Part shown: positions 1-6,711 of the stretch, in pieces
How positions within the stretch are numbered: position 1 is the first letter of the stretch
How the letters are laid out: every line of letters starts with the position of its first letter
Source: Pseudomonas sp.
Lineage (GTDB): Bacteria; Pseudomonadota; Gammaproteobacteria; Pseudomonadales; Pseudomonadaceae
Length of the DNA stretch: 7,552 bases
Reading direction: 5' to 3'
Assembly: GCA_003527165.1 (NCBI GenBank)
Contig: DPSI01000123.1
Location: 1-7,552 of the forward strand
Translations under genes and position numbers: made by a program
Notes under the pieces: generated by a model
Told to the model about the DNA's origin: nothing
Database searches by the model: none
The model's input: only the letters and a program-made list of their open reading frames with translations

Positions 1-25
1 TGTGATCTTTTGAGGAATTCCAAGA

Positions 26-1891
26 ATGAAACTGTCCCGTATTGCTTTGGCCGTGGCGCTACTGCCCGGCTTTCCTGCGTTTGCTGTAGAACTGACACGC
101 GAAGAAGCGCTGAAGCTTTCCGACACCGTGATCAGCGCCAACCGCGAGCCACAACGACGCAGCGACGCGTCGGCCGCCACGACCGTGTTCAATCGAGCCG
201 ATATCGAACGTCTGCAGGTACGCAGCGTAACTGAACTGCTGGAGCGCGTGCCGGGCGTGAGCATCACCCGCACGGGCGGTGCAGGCAGCCAGACGGGTCT
301 TTTTTTGCGTGGCACTTCCAGTACGCAGACGCTGGTGCTGGTCGACGGCCAGCGCATCGCCGCAGCCTCCAGCGGCACCAGCAGCCTGGAATTCCTTAGC
401 CCCGAACAGATTGAGCGCGTCGAAGTAGTGCGTGGAGCGCGCTCGGCGCTGTATGGCTCCGATGCTATCGGCGGGGTGGTACAGATTTTTACCCGTCAGG
501 GTAGAGGCGCCGGCCTCGTGCCTCGAGTCCGCGTGGGTGCGGGCAGCGACGGCACCTTCGAACGCAACCTCGGCCTATCCGGAGGCAACGACCAGACCCG
601 CTTCAACTTGGGCGCCTCTCTGGATGAAACCCAAGGCATCGACGCAACACGTGACAGTTTCGGCGCCAATGGCGACGAGGATGCCTACCGCAATCGCTCG
701 CTCAGCCTGAATCTCGCGCACCGCTTCAATGACGATTTCGAAGTTGGCATAAGCGCTCTTGATCAGCGCGGCGAGGTCGAATTCGACGATATGTTCGGCA
801 CGTCGCTGCCGACCCTGAACTTTCAGCTGAGCAGCCTCTCGGCATTCGTCGCCGCACAGCTCGGCGATAGCTGGAATAGCCGCTTCGAGACTGGCCATAG
901 CGAAGACAAACGGGACACCGGTAATGACTTGGCAGGTGCCGGTGCGTTTTACGCCTACAGCAATTATCGCGATTCGGCCAGTTGGGTGAATACTCTGCAG
1001 CTCGACCAGGCACATCAACTGCTCATCGGTGCCGACTGGCATGAGGATCGGCTGCACAGCACGACCGACCTCGTCGGAGAATCGCGCTGGAACCAGGCGG
1101 GCTTCGTCCAGCATCGCTATACCGGCAGCTTATTCTCGACCGAACTGGGCCTGCGGCATGATGAAAACGAGCAGTATGGCAGCGAGAACACCTGGAACGC
1201 GGCGCTGATCGTGCCACTCAATGCCCGCAACGAGGTGGTGGTGTCGTATAACGAAGGCTTCCGCGCCCCGACTTTCAACGAGCTGTACGACCCATGGGCC
1301 GGCAATCAGAATCTAGCGCCCGAGAAGTCCAAAAGCTACGAACTGCAATGGCGCAACCGCTACAGCGAAAGCGGCTCGCTGGAGCTGTCGCTCTACCGCA
1401 CCGATACCGACGATGCCATCGTTTCGGACATCGGCACCGGGTGGCTCCCATACAATGTGCAGACAGCACGTATCAATGGTTTGGAAGCGGCGCTCCGGCA
1501 GGACCTGTTCGGCTGGCAGACCAATCTCGCCGTAGGGTTGCTCGACCCACGCGACCGCGACAGCGGGCATACCCTGGCCCGCCGCGCCAAGCGCACGCTC
1601 AGCCTCGACCTGGACCGTCCGTTCGGCGAGTTCTCAGTCGGCGCCAGCTGGCGCGCCGTCAGCGATCGCTACGACGACGCTGCCAATACTATTGAATTGG
1701 GCGGATATGGCCTGCTCGGATTGCGCGGCAGCTGGCAGGCCAGCCAGGAGTTGAAACTGGATCTGAAGCTGAACAACCTGTTCGACAAAGACTATGCAGA
1801 GACTACCTATAGCACCGCCAACGGCCTTTATGGGTACAACACCGAGGGCCGCACCGCCCTGTTCGCAATGACCTGGACACCGCAACTCTAA
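26..1891 (+). CDS. btuB: BtuB-like TonB-dependent outer-membrane cobalamin receptor
   Basis: The 621-residue protein should import vitamin B12 across the outer membrane using TonB/ExbBD energy (E. coli BtuB is 614 residues). Residues 1-20 form a signal peptide ending AFA before VEL. A TonB box, DTVISAN, lies at 33-39. The plug domain follows, with VPGVSI (75-80), LVLVDGQR (103-110) and the diagnostic block from VEVVRG to GSDAIGGVVQIFTR (132-157). The remainder is the beta-barrel, including FRAPTFNEL near 412 and a final-strand region starting LNNLFDKDY. The last residue is Leu, where many outer-membrane proteins end in Phe. The start is supported by GAGGA at 12-16, nine bases before ATG. It converges on the BtuF-like gene, which supports cobalamin as substrate. 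A B12 riboswitch is common ahead of such genes, but only 25 bases of leader are visible. Another corrinoid or a siderophore is a less likely ligand. Confidence 0.92.
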   Translation: MKLSRIALAVALLPGFPAFAVELTREEALKLSDTVISANREPQRRSDASAATTVFNRADIERLQVRSVTELLERVPGVSITRTGGAGSQTGLFLRGTSSTQTLVLVDGQRIAAASSGTSSLEFLSPEQIERVEVVRGARSALYGSDAIGGVVQIFTRQGRGAGLVPRVRVGAGSDGTFERNLGLSGGNDQTRFNLGASLDETQGIDATRDSFGANGDEDAYRNRSLSLNLAHRFNDDFEVGISALDQRGEVEFDDMFGTSLPTLNFQLSSLSAFVAAQLGDSWNSRFETGHSEDKRDTGNDLAGAGAFYAYSNYRDSASWVNTLQLDQAHQLLIGADWHEDRLHSTTDLVGESRWNQAGFVQHRYTGSLFSTELGLRHDENEQYGSENTWNAALIVPLNARNEVVVSYNEGFRAPTFNELYDPWAGNQNLAPEKSKSYELQWRNRYSESGSLELSLYRTDTDDAIVSDIGTGWLPYNVQTARINGLEAALRQDLFGWQTNLAVGLLDPRDRDSGHTLARRAKRTLSLDLDRPFGEFSVGASWRAVSDRYDDAANTIELGGYGLLGLRGSWQASQELKLDLKLNNLFDKDYAETTYSTANGLYGYNTEGRTALFAMTWTPQL

Positions 1892-1907
1892 CGCCCGGCG
1901 CGCTCTT

Positions 1908-2711
1908 TCAGGGCGCAGCCCGCACCATCACCGCACAGAGCTTCCCGATTGCGTCGAGCATCTGGAAGCTCGGCCGCTCCAGGCCCTTGTCGGGTACCTC
2001 CCAGAGTTGCCCCTTGCGCACCGCAGCCAGCTGCGGCCAGCCTTTCCACTCGGCGAGCTGCGCGCCACTGCCGGCCAGAATCACGTCCGGATTCCTCGAA
2101 AGCACCGACTCGATGCTGACCTGTGGCGCTGGCAAGCGCAGATCGGCGAACACGTTGCGACCGCCACAGACTTCAATGGCTTCACTGATGATCTGCCGTC
2201 CGCCGAGGGTATACAGCGGGCGATTCCAAATCTGATAGAAGACCGTCGGTGGGGGAACGCGGTGATAGCGTCGGCGTAACTGATCCAACCCCTTAGTGAA
2301 CTGCTTCTGCAATTGGCGGCCTTGCTCAGCCCGTCCAACCCGCTCGCCGATCAACGCGAACTGAGCGGCCAGTTGCTCTAGCGAGTGCGGTTGCGCCACT
2401 AACACTGGAACGCCAAATTGTTTGAGCTGCTCGTGCTGCGCCCGGCTGATGCTGTCCGGCCAAAGCACGACTAGCGTCGGCTGCAGCGCTAGAAGGCTTT
2501 CCATTTCCAGCTGACCGACCCGCCCCACTGATGGTACGTCAGCCAGAGCAACTGGCCGCTCTCCGCCGTCGAGCACGCCGACCAGTAGGTCGTTCGCGCC
2601 CAGTTCCAGCATGATTTCACTAAGTGAGGGCGCCAGGCTGACTACCCGCTCCGCCGCCGCCAGCCAAGGCGAAATCAGCAGCGCTATGACCAGCAGCAGT
2701 CCCCGTATCAT
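1908..2711 (-). CDS. btuF: BtuF-like periplasmic cobalamin-binding protein
   Basis: This 267-residue class III substrate-binding protein matches E. coli BtuF in length (266) and layout. It would bind cobalamin in the periplasm and pass it to a BtuCD-type ABC transporter. Residues 1-20 form a signal peptide, and ERVVSLAPSLSE begins the mature lobe. Two Cys, at 182 (in EVCGGRN) and 259 (in GKLCAVMV), fall where E. coli BtuF has its disulfide pair. E71 (EMESLLALQP) and E201 (SIESVLSRNP) fall where the E. coli glutamates that dock onto BtuC arginines lie. The reading frame stays open upstream to 2879, but ATG at 2711 is chosen because it directly precedes the signal peptide and overlaps the preceding stop as ATGA. 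No btuC or btuD is visible. The ligand could be another corrinoid or a metal chelate, but the conserved Cys and Glu pairs favour cobalamin. Confidence 0.88.
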   Translation of the reverse strand: MIRGLLLVIALLISPWLAAAERVVSLAPSLSEIMLELGANDLLVGVLDGGERPVALADVPSVGRVGQLEMESLLALQPTLVVLWPDSISRAQHEQLKQFGVPVLVAQPHSLEQLAAQFALIGERVGRAEQGRQLQKQFTKGLDQLRRRYHRVPPPTVFYQIWNRPLYTLGGRQIISEAIEVCGGRNVFADLRLPAPQVSIESVLSRNPDVILAGSGAQLAEWKGWPQLAAVRKGQLWEVPDKGLERPSFQMLDAIGKLCAVMVRAAP

Positions 2712-3127
2712 CGCAGCTGACGCGGAACGCGATAGAGCAGCAGCAGCGCCAAGCTGCCGCAGACCAGCAGCAGCTGGGCGACCGGTTCGAGTCCGAATGG
2801 CGCCCCTATCGCCGCCAGCCATGCTGGCAACGCGGCGGTCCGCAAAGCCCGTAGCCGGACGGCTCGCAACCTCAACCAAGCCGATGATTCAGCATCGGTG
2901 CTCAGTTCTTTTTCAGTAGCGATCAAGGCGTGCTTATAAGCGGTGAAGCGGGGCAAATTCAAAAACAACAGGACGAGACCGCCGAGGAACAGCGGCAACG
3001 CTAGATGCTCGCCGAAGCGGCCCGCCAACTGGGGAAGCTGGTTGCCGAGAAGCGCAGGGATAACGATGAGTAGCAGATAAAGCCAGCCATCGCGAGACAA
3101 CTGACGACGAGCAGCTCCGCGATTCAC
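2708..3127 (-). CDS. Small four-helix inner-membrane protein, function unknown
   Basis: The 139-residue protein has four likely membrane helices, at about 15-33, 42-60, 96-112 and 114-133. A polar, Arg-rich stretch (about 61-95, with [11 protein letters not shown] at 87-97) separates the two helix pairs. I recognise no catalytic or transport motif. Homologues in Pseudomonas are, as I recall, annotated hypothetical or loosely as MFS transporter, but four helices are too few for an MFS permease. GTG at 3127 overlaps the ribA stop as GTGA, and its own stop overlaps the btuF ATG as ATGA. It therefore sits translationally locked between a riboflavin enzyme and a cobalamin-binding protein. It is too short and lacks the motifs to be BtuC. 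A role in cofactor uptake or membrane anchoring is only suggested by position. Confidence 0.8.
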   Translation of the reverse strand: MNRGAARRQLSRDGWLYLLLIVIPALLGNQLPQLAGRFGEHLALPLFLGGLVLLFLNLPRFTAYKHALIATEKELSTDAESSAWLRLRAVRLRALRTAALPAWLAAIGAPFGLEPVAQLLLVCGSLALLLLYRVPRQLR

Positions 3128-3741
3128 GACTGCTCGGCTTCGCCCTGGTGGATTTCGCCGAGCATGTGGCCGAGCTTGCCGGCCTTGGTGGCAAGGTACT
3201 TGCGGTTGTGCGGGTTATGCGCGATTTCGAGCGGCATCCGCTCGGCAACCCGTATGCCGAACCCCTGTAGCGCCTTGACCTTGCGCGGGTTGTTGGTCAT
3301 CAGCTTGATTTCAGCGATGCCCAGGTGCTCGAGCATGGGCAGGCAGATCGCGTAATCGCGCATATCGGGAGCGAAGCCCAAGCGCTCGTTGGCCTCGACG
3401 GTATCGGCACCGCCATCCTGCAGTTCGTAGGCGCGTATCTTGTTCAGCAGGCCAATGCCACGGCCTTCCTGGCGAAGATACAGCAGCGCCCCGCGACCCT
3501 CTTCGGAGATCGCGCGGAGTGCGGCTTCCAGCTGAAAGCCGCAATCGCAACGCAAACTGAACAGGGCATCGCCCGTCAGGCACTCGGAGTGCAGACGGCC
3601 CAATACGGGCTTGCCATCTGCAACATCACCCAGCGTCAGTACGACATGCTCCTTGCCAGTGTCCTGATCGAGAAAACCATGCATGGTGAACACACCGAAC
3701 GGCGTCGGCAATTTGGAAGCGGCGACGAACACGACAGACAC
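3124..3741 (-). CDS. ribA: GTP cyclohydrolase II
   Basis: RibA converts GTP to 2,5-diamino-6-ribosylamino-4(3H)-pyrimidinone 5'-phosphate, formate and pyrophosphate, the first step of riboflavin synthesis in the cytosol. At 205 residues it matches the length I recall for Pseudomonas RibA. The zinc ligands are C54, C65 and C67 in [26 protein letters not shown] (90-98), Y105 and the catalytic D126/R128 pair (DMRDY) follow, then TNNPRK (149-154). The frame is open far upstream, and an ATG exists at 3774. GTG at 3741 is preferred because [15 protein letters not shown] then begins where Pseudomonas RibA begins, GGAG lies eight bases upstream, and the ATG lacks a ribosome site and overlaps a possible -10 box. 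The stop overlaps the next gene's GTG. The upstream region carries the heptamer repeat and a hairpin enclosing the ribosome site. Confidence 0.95.
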   Translation of the reverse strand: MSVVFVAASKLPTPFGVFTMHGFLDQDTGKEHVVLTLGDVADGKPVLGRLHSECLTGDALFSLRCDCGFQLEAALRAISEEGRGALLYLRQEGRGIGLLNKIRAYELQDGGADTVEANERLGFAPDMRDYAICLPMLEHLGIAEIKLMTNNPRKVKALQGFGIRVAERMPLEIAHNPHNRKYLATKAGKLGHMLGEIHQGEAEQS

Positions 3742-3755
3742 CGGAGAAACTCCAG
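3741..3755 (-). promoter_or_regulatory. ribA ribosome-binding site enclosed in a predicted hairpin
   Basis: On the minus strand the sequence reads CTGGAG-TTT-CTCCGG, the last G being the first base of the ribA GTG start. CTGGAG can pair with CTCCGG (six pairs, one a G-U) around a three-base loop. The GGAG Shine-Dalgarno (3750-3753) is in the 5' arm, so folding would mask it. The pairing is read directly from the sequence; regulation by it is inference. The stem is short and may simply melt under the ribosome. Confidence 0.5.
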
Positions 3756-3772
3756 AAGGCAGAAAAGCGGAC

Positions 3773-3778
3773 ATTGTA
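3773..3778 (-). promoter_or_regulatory. Possible -10 box of a ribA promoter
   Basis: TACAAT on the minus strand matches five of six bases of the sigma-70 -10 consensus. It would start transcription near 3766, giving a leader of about 25 bases that contains the ribA ribosome site. No good -35 is present at 16-18 bp spacing; that position falls in the last copy of the heptamer repeat. A promoter here is plausible because ribA follows a 234-bp gap, but it rests on one hexamer. Confidence 0.28.
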
Positions 3779-3790
3779 ACAGCAACCGCA

Positions 3791-3860
3791 AGCTGGAAGC
3801 TGGAAGCTGGAAGCTGGAAGCTGGAAGCTGGAAGCTGGAAGCTGGAAGCTGGAAGCTGGA
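3791..3860. repeat. Heptanucleotide tandem repeat, ten exact copies
   Basis: AGCTGGA is repeated ten times without a mismatch on the plus strand (TCCAGCT on the minus strand), with a base or two of partial unit on each side. It lies in the 234-bp gap between the retropepsin-like gene and ribA, ending about 50 bp upstream of the ribA start. No stop codon arises in any frame of either strand, so long spurious ORFs run through it; on the minus strand it would encode a repeating SSFQLPA. Perfect identity suggests recent expansion by slippage and a copy number likely to differ between strains. The rest of the gap holds a 7-bp inverted repeat (3890-3896 with 3908-3914) and nothing else I recognise. 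Confidence 0.97.
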
Positions 3861-3975
3861 AGAGCTTCGGGTCAGCCGTATCGCCAGTCAAGCGTTGAGC
3901 CGCCGTAAACGCTTTGCGGTTCAGATGCGCCTGGCAATCTTCCAACTTGTGGAGCAAGGGGGCCTCAAGCGGCGC

Positions 3976-4623
3976 TCATATCTTCGACTCGAGTCTCAGT
4001 ACGCCCTGATCCTCGCGCCAACTGACCCGCCCGAGAAAGCTCATGCCGAGCAATGCATCGGCCGGTGCCGCGCCCTCCACCACCACGGCCTCGACACCCA
4101 GCACATCGATGGCACCGACTTTGACGCTATTGAGATGCACCCACCAGGCCTTGGCCGTGCCGCTGGCGGTATTGACCACCATTTGCCTGCCATCGACACG
4201 GTAATCGATCCCCAGACGTCGCGCCTGAATCTCGTTGATCGCGACCGACGTGGCGCCCGTATCGACGAGAAACTGCACCGGCTGGCCGTTGATCGAACCG
4301 GCCACCCAATAGTGACCGCCCTGCCCCTGGGCGATGCTCAGTTGCCGGCGATCGGGCTCGGCAAAGCCGGCGCTGAGTTCGCGGCTAAGCGCGTAACTGC
4401 GCTCGACACCCTCGACGCGCAGCACCGCGCCCTTCGAATCGGCGCTCACCACCTCGACACCGCCCGGCCCCACCTGGCCGACCCGCACCAGTTTGCGCTG
4501 GCCGTCGACATTCACCACGGCGGCTCCGGGAAACAGGCCGACCACCTGTACCCGAGGCGCCGCCAGGACGGTAAAGGAAAGAAGCCACAGGGCGGCGGCG
4601 AACAGCAGGGTTACGGAACGCAT
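3976..4623 (-). CDS. Retropepsin-like periplasmic aspartic protease family protein
   Basis: The 215-residue protein has a signal peptide (1-22, ending VLAA before PRV), so it is probably periplasmic or anchored to the inner membrane. An N-terminal beta-rich segment (about 23-90, from VQVVGLFPG to YALSRE) precedes a single pepsin/retropepsin-type domain. The active-site motif LVDTGATSVAI (119-129, catalytic D121) and the later ALLGMSFLGRV (190-200) fit the bacterial clan AA aspartic protease family I know as TIGR02281. One Asp motif implies a homodimer, as in retropepsins. Substrate unknown. ATG at 4623 is chosen over ATG at 4662 because AAGGAAG lies nine bases upstream and the signal peptide then starts at the N terminus. 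It follows pgpA after 89 bp and precedes the repeat-bearing gap before ribA. From memory, hypothetical genes occupy the same place in P. aeruginosa. Confidence 0.88.
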   Translation of the reverse strand: MRSVTLLFAAALWLLSFTVLAAPRVQVVGLFPGAAVVNVDGQRKLVRVGQVGPGGVEVVSADSKGAVLRVEGVERSYALSRELSAGFAEPDRRQLSIAQGQGGHYWVAGSINGQPVQFLVDTGATSVAINEIQARRLGIDYRVDGRQMVVNTASGTAKAWWVHLNSVKVGAIDVLGVEAVVVEGAAPADALLGMSFLGRVSWREDQGVLRLESKI

Positions 4624-4712
4624 CAGCGGCGGCTTCCTTGAAACGACGAGGCAGATCGGCATTCTTCCAGAGCATTACTGTCGATACAGCGATCAGGCGC
4701 ACAGCCCGAGTC

Positions 4713-5213
4713 TCAACCCAGCCACAGCACCGCGAGATGCAACAGCCCACAGGCGGCGAAGCCGGCGAGGATATCATCGAGCATGATCCCCAACCCACCG
4801 TGCACATGCCGATCTACCCAGCTGATCGGCCATGGCTTGAGGATATCCAGCAGGCGAAACACGACGAACCCGAGCAGCAACCAGTGCCAGCCTGCCGGAA
4901 CCAACCAGAAGGTGATCCAGATCCCGGCGAACTCGTCCCAAACGATGCCTTCATGGTCATGCACGCCTAAATCCTGCGCGACCTTGCCACACAGCCAGAT
5001 GCCGAACAGCATGCTGGCAACGATGATCAACCCATAGCCCCAGCTCGGCAGGCTCTGCCACAGCGGTACGAACGCCAGCGCCAGCAGCGATCCCCAGGTA
5101 CCGGGCGCCTTCGGCAACGTCCCGGAACCCAGGCCGAACGCCAGGTTATGCCAGGGATTGCTCCACACCGAGAGCGGAATCGGTTCGGCGGTGGACTGCA
5201 GGGAATCAGTCAA
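4713..5213 (-). CDS. pgpA: Phosphatidylglycerophosphatase A
   Basis: PgpA removes phosphate from phosphatidylglycerophosphate to give phosphatidylglycerol in the inner membrane. The 166-residue protein has the family signature blocks GSGTLPKAPGTWGSL (29-43), WDEFAGIWI (92-100), FRLLDILKPWPI (119-130) and GGLGIMLDDILAG (139-151), with hydrophobic segments at about 43-52, 58-74, 97-117 and 148-165. The start is the unusual codon TTG at 5213: GAGGA (5221-5225 on the minus strand) lies seven bases upstream, and MTDS is the N-terminus I recall for Pseudomonas PgpA. The next alternative, a GTG at residue 16, lacks such support. It lies 39 bp downstream of thiL, the usual thiL-pgpA pairing of gammaproteobacteria. 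Confidence 0.94.
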   Translation of the reverse strand: MTDSLQSTAEPIPLSVWSNPWHNLAFGLGSGTLPKAPGTWGSLLALAFVPLWQSLPSWGYGLIIVASMLFGIWLCGKVAQDLGVHDHEGIVWDEFAGIWITFWLVPAGWHWLLLGFVVFRLLDILKPWPISWVDRHVHGGLGIMLDDILAGFAACGLLHLAVLWLG

Positions 5214-5252
5214 GCGGCTGTCCTCTTTATTCTGGCGATGCTATCGGCCCGC

Positions 5253-6212
5253 TCAGTCACTGAAATGGTTGTAGCCCTGACTGGCGAGGGTAATCGCCTG
5301 GCCATCGGCGTTCAGCAATTGCACACCCGCTCCGACTGCGACGTGACCGATCACATGTAGCGACCAGCCATCGGCCTGCAGAGCCGACAGCGCTTCGGTG
5401 GGTAAGGTAAACGCCAGCACATAATCGTCGCCGCCGGTCAGGCCATACTGCCGCGCCTGATCATGGCCGGCGAACCGCACCAGCGCGTCCGACAAGGGTA
5501 GCCTCTGCTGGTCGATGCACAGCAGCACGCCGGACGCAGCAGCGATATGTCCGCAGTCGGCCAGCAGACCATCGGAAATATCCAGCGCTGCGCTTGCCTT
5601 GCCGCGCAACGCCTGCCCCAGCGCCAGTTGTGGTTGCGGCAACCAGTAGCGCCTGAGGAGTGCCGCTGCCTCCGCCGTTCCCTGCTCGCGCTCGGCCAGC
5701 ACGAGCGGCAGCGCACCGGCGGCATCACCAAGCGCCCCTCCGACACAGAGCAGATCCCCCGGCTGCGCGCCGCTGCGCAGGAGCGCTTGGCCGGCCGGCA
5801 CCCGCCCGAACACCGTCAAGGTCATGCTCAGCGGGCCGCGCGTGGTATCGCCGCCGATCAGACGCATGGCGCAGCCCGCCGCCATCGCGTCGAGACCGCG
5901 AGCGAACTCGGAAAGCCAGTTGGCATCGGCCGTAGGAAGGGTCAGCGCAAGGGTAAACCCAATAGGCGTCGCCCCCATGGCGGCCAGATCACTGGTGGAA
6001 ACCGCCAACGCTCGCTGGCCGAGCAGATAGGGGTCGCAGGGATCCGGAAAATGCACGCGGGCGACCAGCGTGTCGGTGGAAACCACCAACTGCTCGCCCG
6101 CCGGCAACACCAGCAAGGCGCAGTCATCACCAATGCCCAACGCGACATCGCCGCCGGCCCTGGCACAAGCGGCGGCGGCGAAGTAGTGGCGGATCAGCTC
6201 GAACTCACCCAT
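5253..6212 (-). CDS. thiL: Thiamine-monophosphate kinase
   Basis: ThiL phosphorylates thiamine monophosphate to thiamine diphosphate with ATP, the last step of the pathway. The 319-residue protein shows the family blocks in order: FELIRHY (4-10), GIGDDCA (26-32), STDTLV (45-50), SDLAAMGA (74-81), GGDTTRG (120-126), GALGDAAGAL (159-168), DISDGL (211-216), TGGDDY (259-264) and a terminal GYNHF (313-317). The frame continues upstream to 6287, overlapping nusB, but ATG at 6212 puts GEFELI at the N terminus as in other ThiL. It lies 13 bp after the nusB stop. No strong Shine-Dalgarno is visible there, so translation may depend on coupling to nusB. Confidence 0.95.
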   Translation of the reverse strand: MGEFELIRHYFAAAACARAGGDVALGIGDDCALLVLPAGEQLVVSTDTLVARVHFPDPCDPYLLGQRALAVSTSDLAAMGATPIGFTLALTLPTADANWLSEFARGLDAMAAGCAMRLIGGDTTRGPLSMTLTVFGRVPAGQALLRSGAQPGDLLCVGGALGDAAGALPLVLAEREQGTAEAAALLRRYWLPQPQLALGQALRGKASAALDISDGLLADCGHIAAASGVLLCIDQQRLPLSDALVRFAGHDQARQYGLTGGDDYVLAFTLPTEALSALQADGWSLHVIGHVAVGAGVQLLNADGQAITLASQGYNHFSD

Positions 6213-6225
6213 CAGCGGGGCAGGT

Positions 6226-6711
6226 TCAGCGCTTGTGAGCGCCGACCTCGGCACTGCGCAGGCTGGGCGCCAGCTTGTCCAATACACCGTTGACGAATTT
6301 GTGTCCGTCGGTGGCGCCGAATACCTTGGCCAGCTCGATGCCCTCGTTGATCACCACACGATAGGGTACGTCGATGCGCTGCATCAGCTCGTAGGTGGAC
6401 AGGCGCAGGATCGCCAGTTCCACCGGATCGAGTTCGTCCAGCGGGCGGTCTAGATGCGGCACGATGGCGCCGTCGACTTCGGTCTTGGCACGCGCAACGC
6501 CGGTCAGCAGCTCATGGAAGTAATTGCCATCGACCCCGGAGAAATCGTTGTCGACGCGAAACTGCGCCTCGATCTCGTTAAGGCTCTGGCCTGCCATGTG
6601 CCACTGGTACAGCGCCTGCATCGCCAGGCTGCGCGCCACACGACGTGTGGCGATCTTGCCCTTGGCCTTGGGCTGCGGAGCGTCCTGGCTGTCGTCGCGA
6701 TTCAGGCTCAC
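6226..6711 (-). CDS. nusB: Transcription antitermination factor NusB
   Basis: NusB binds boxA RNA together with NusE (S10) and supports antitermination on rRNA operons. The 161-residue all-helical protein has the N-terminal Arg-rich motif [19 protein letters not shown] (21-39) and the C-terminal signature [21 protein letters not shown], followed by VNGVLDKLA. The first 20 residues are a polar Lys/Asp-rich extension compared with E. coli NusB (139 residues). The GTG start at 6711 overlaps the ribH stop as GTGA, indicating translational coupling. The ribH-nusB-thiL order is the classical proteobacterial arrangement. Confidence 0.96.
   Translation of the reverse strand: MSLNRDDSQDAPQPKAKGKIATRRVARSLAMQALYQWHMAGQSLNEIEAQFRVDNDFSGVDGNYFHELLTGVARAKTEVDGAIVPHLDRPLDELDPVELAILRLSTYELMQRIDVPYRVVINEGIELAKVFGATDGHKFVNGVLDKLAPSLRSAEVGAHKR

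Noticed and set aside
1..25. Cobalamin riboswitch ahead of btuB
   Set aside because: Expected from biology, but only 25 bases of leader are present, too few to show the B12 box or any aptamer stem.
1892..1915. Candidate terminator between btuB and btuF (CGCCC at 1892-1896 with GGGCG at 1911-1915)
   Set aside because: The stem is only five pairs with a 14-base loop and no T-run on either strand, and its right arm lies inside the btuF coding sequence.
2712..2879. 56-residue upstream extension of the BtuF-like frame
   Set aside because: It overlaps the membrane protein gene, would place the signal peptide internally, and the ATG at 2711 has an exact ATGA overlap with the previous stop.
3791..3860. 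CRISPR array
   Set aside because: Units are 7 bp and contiguous with no spacers, and no cas genes are present.
3890..3914. Inverted repeat AAGCGTT/AACGCTT downstream of the retropepsin-like gene as an intrinsic terminator
   Set aside because: Seven pairs with an 11-base loop and no following T-run on the minus strand; kept only as a note within the repeat entry.
3325..4641. Plus-strand open frame of 438 codons opposite ribA and the retropepsin-like gene
   Set aside because: It is antisense to two well-supported genes, has no family motifs, and stays open because of high GC and a stop-free heptamer repeat that it reads as KLEAGSW units.
4678..4689. LexA-like palindrome (CTGT and ACAG) between pgpA and the retropepsin-like gene
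   Set aside because: The half-sites are separated by four bases; the gammaproteobacterial SOS box needs eight.
6213..6287. 25-residue upstream extension of ThiL
   Set aside because: It overlaps the end of nusB and adds residues absent from the family; the GEFELI start is typical.
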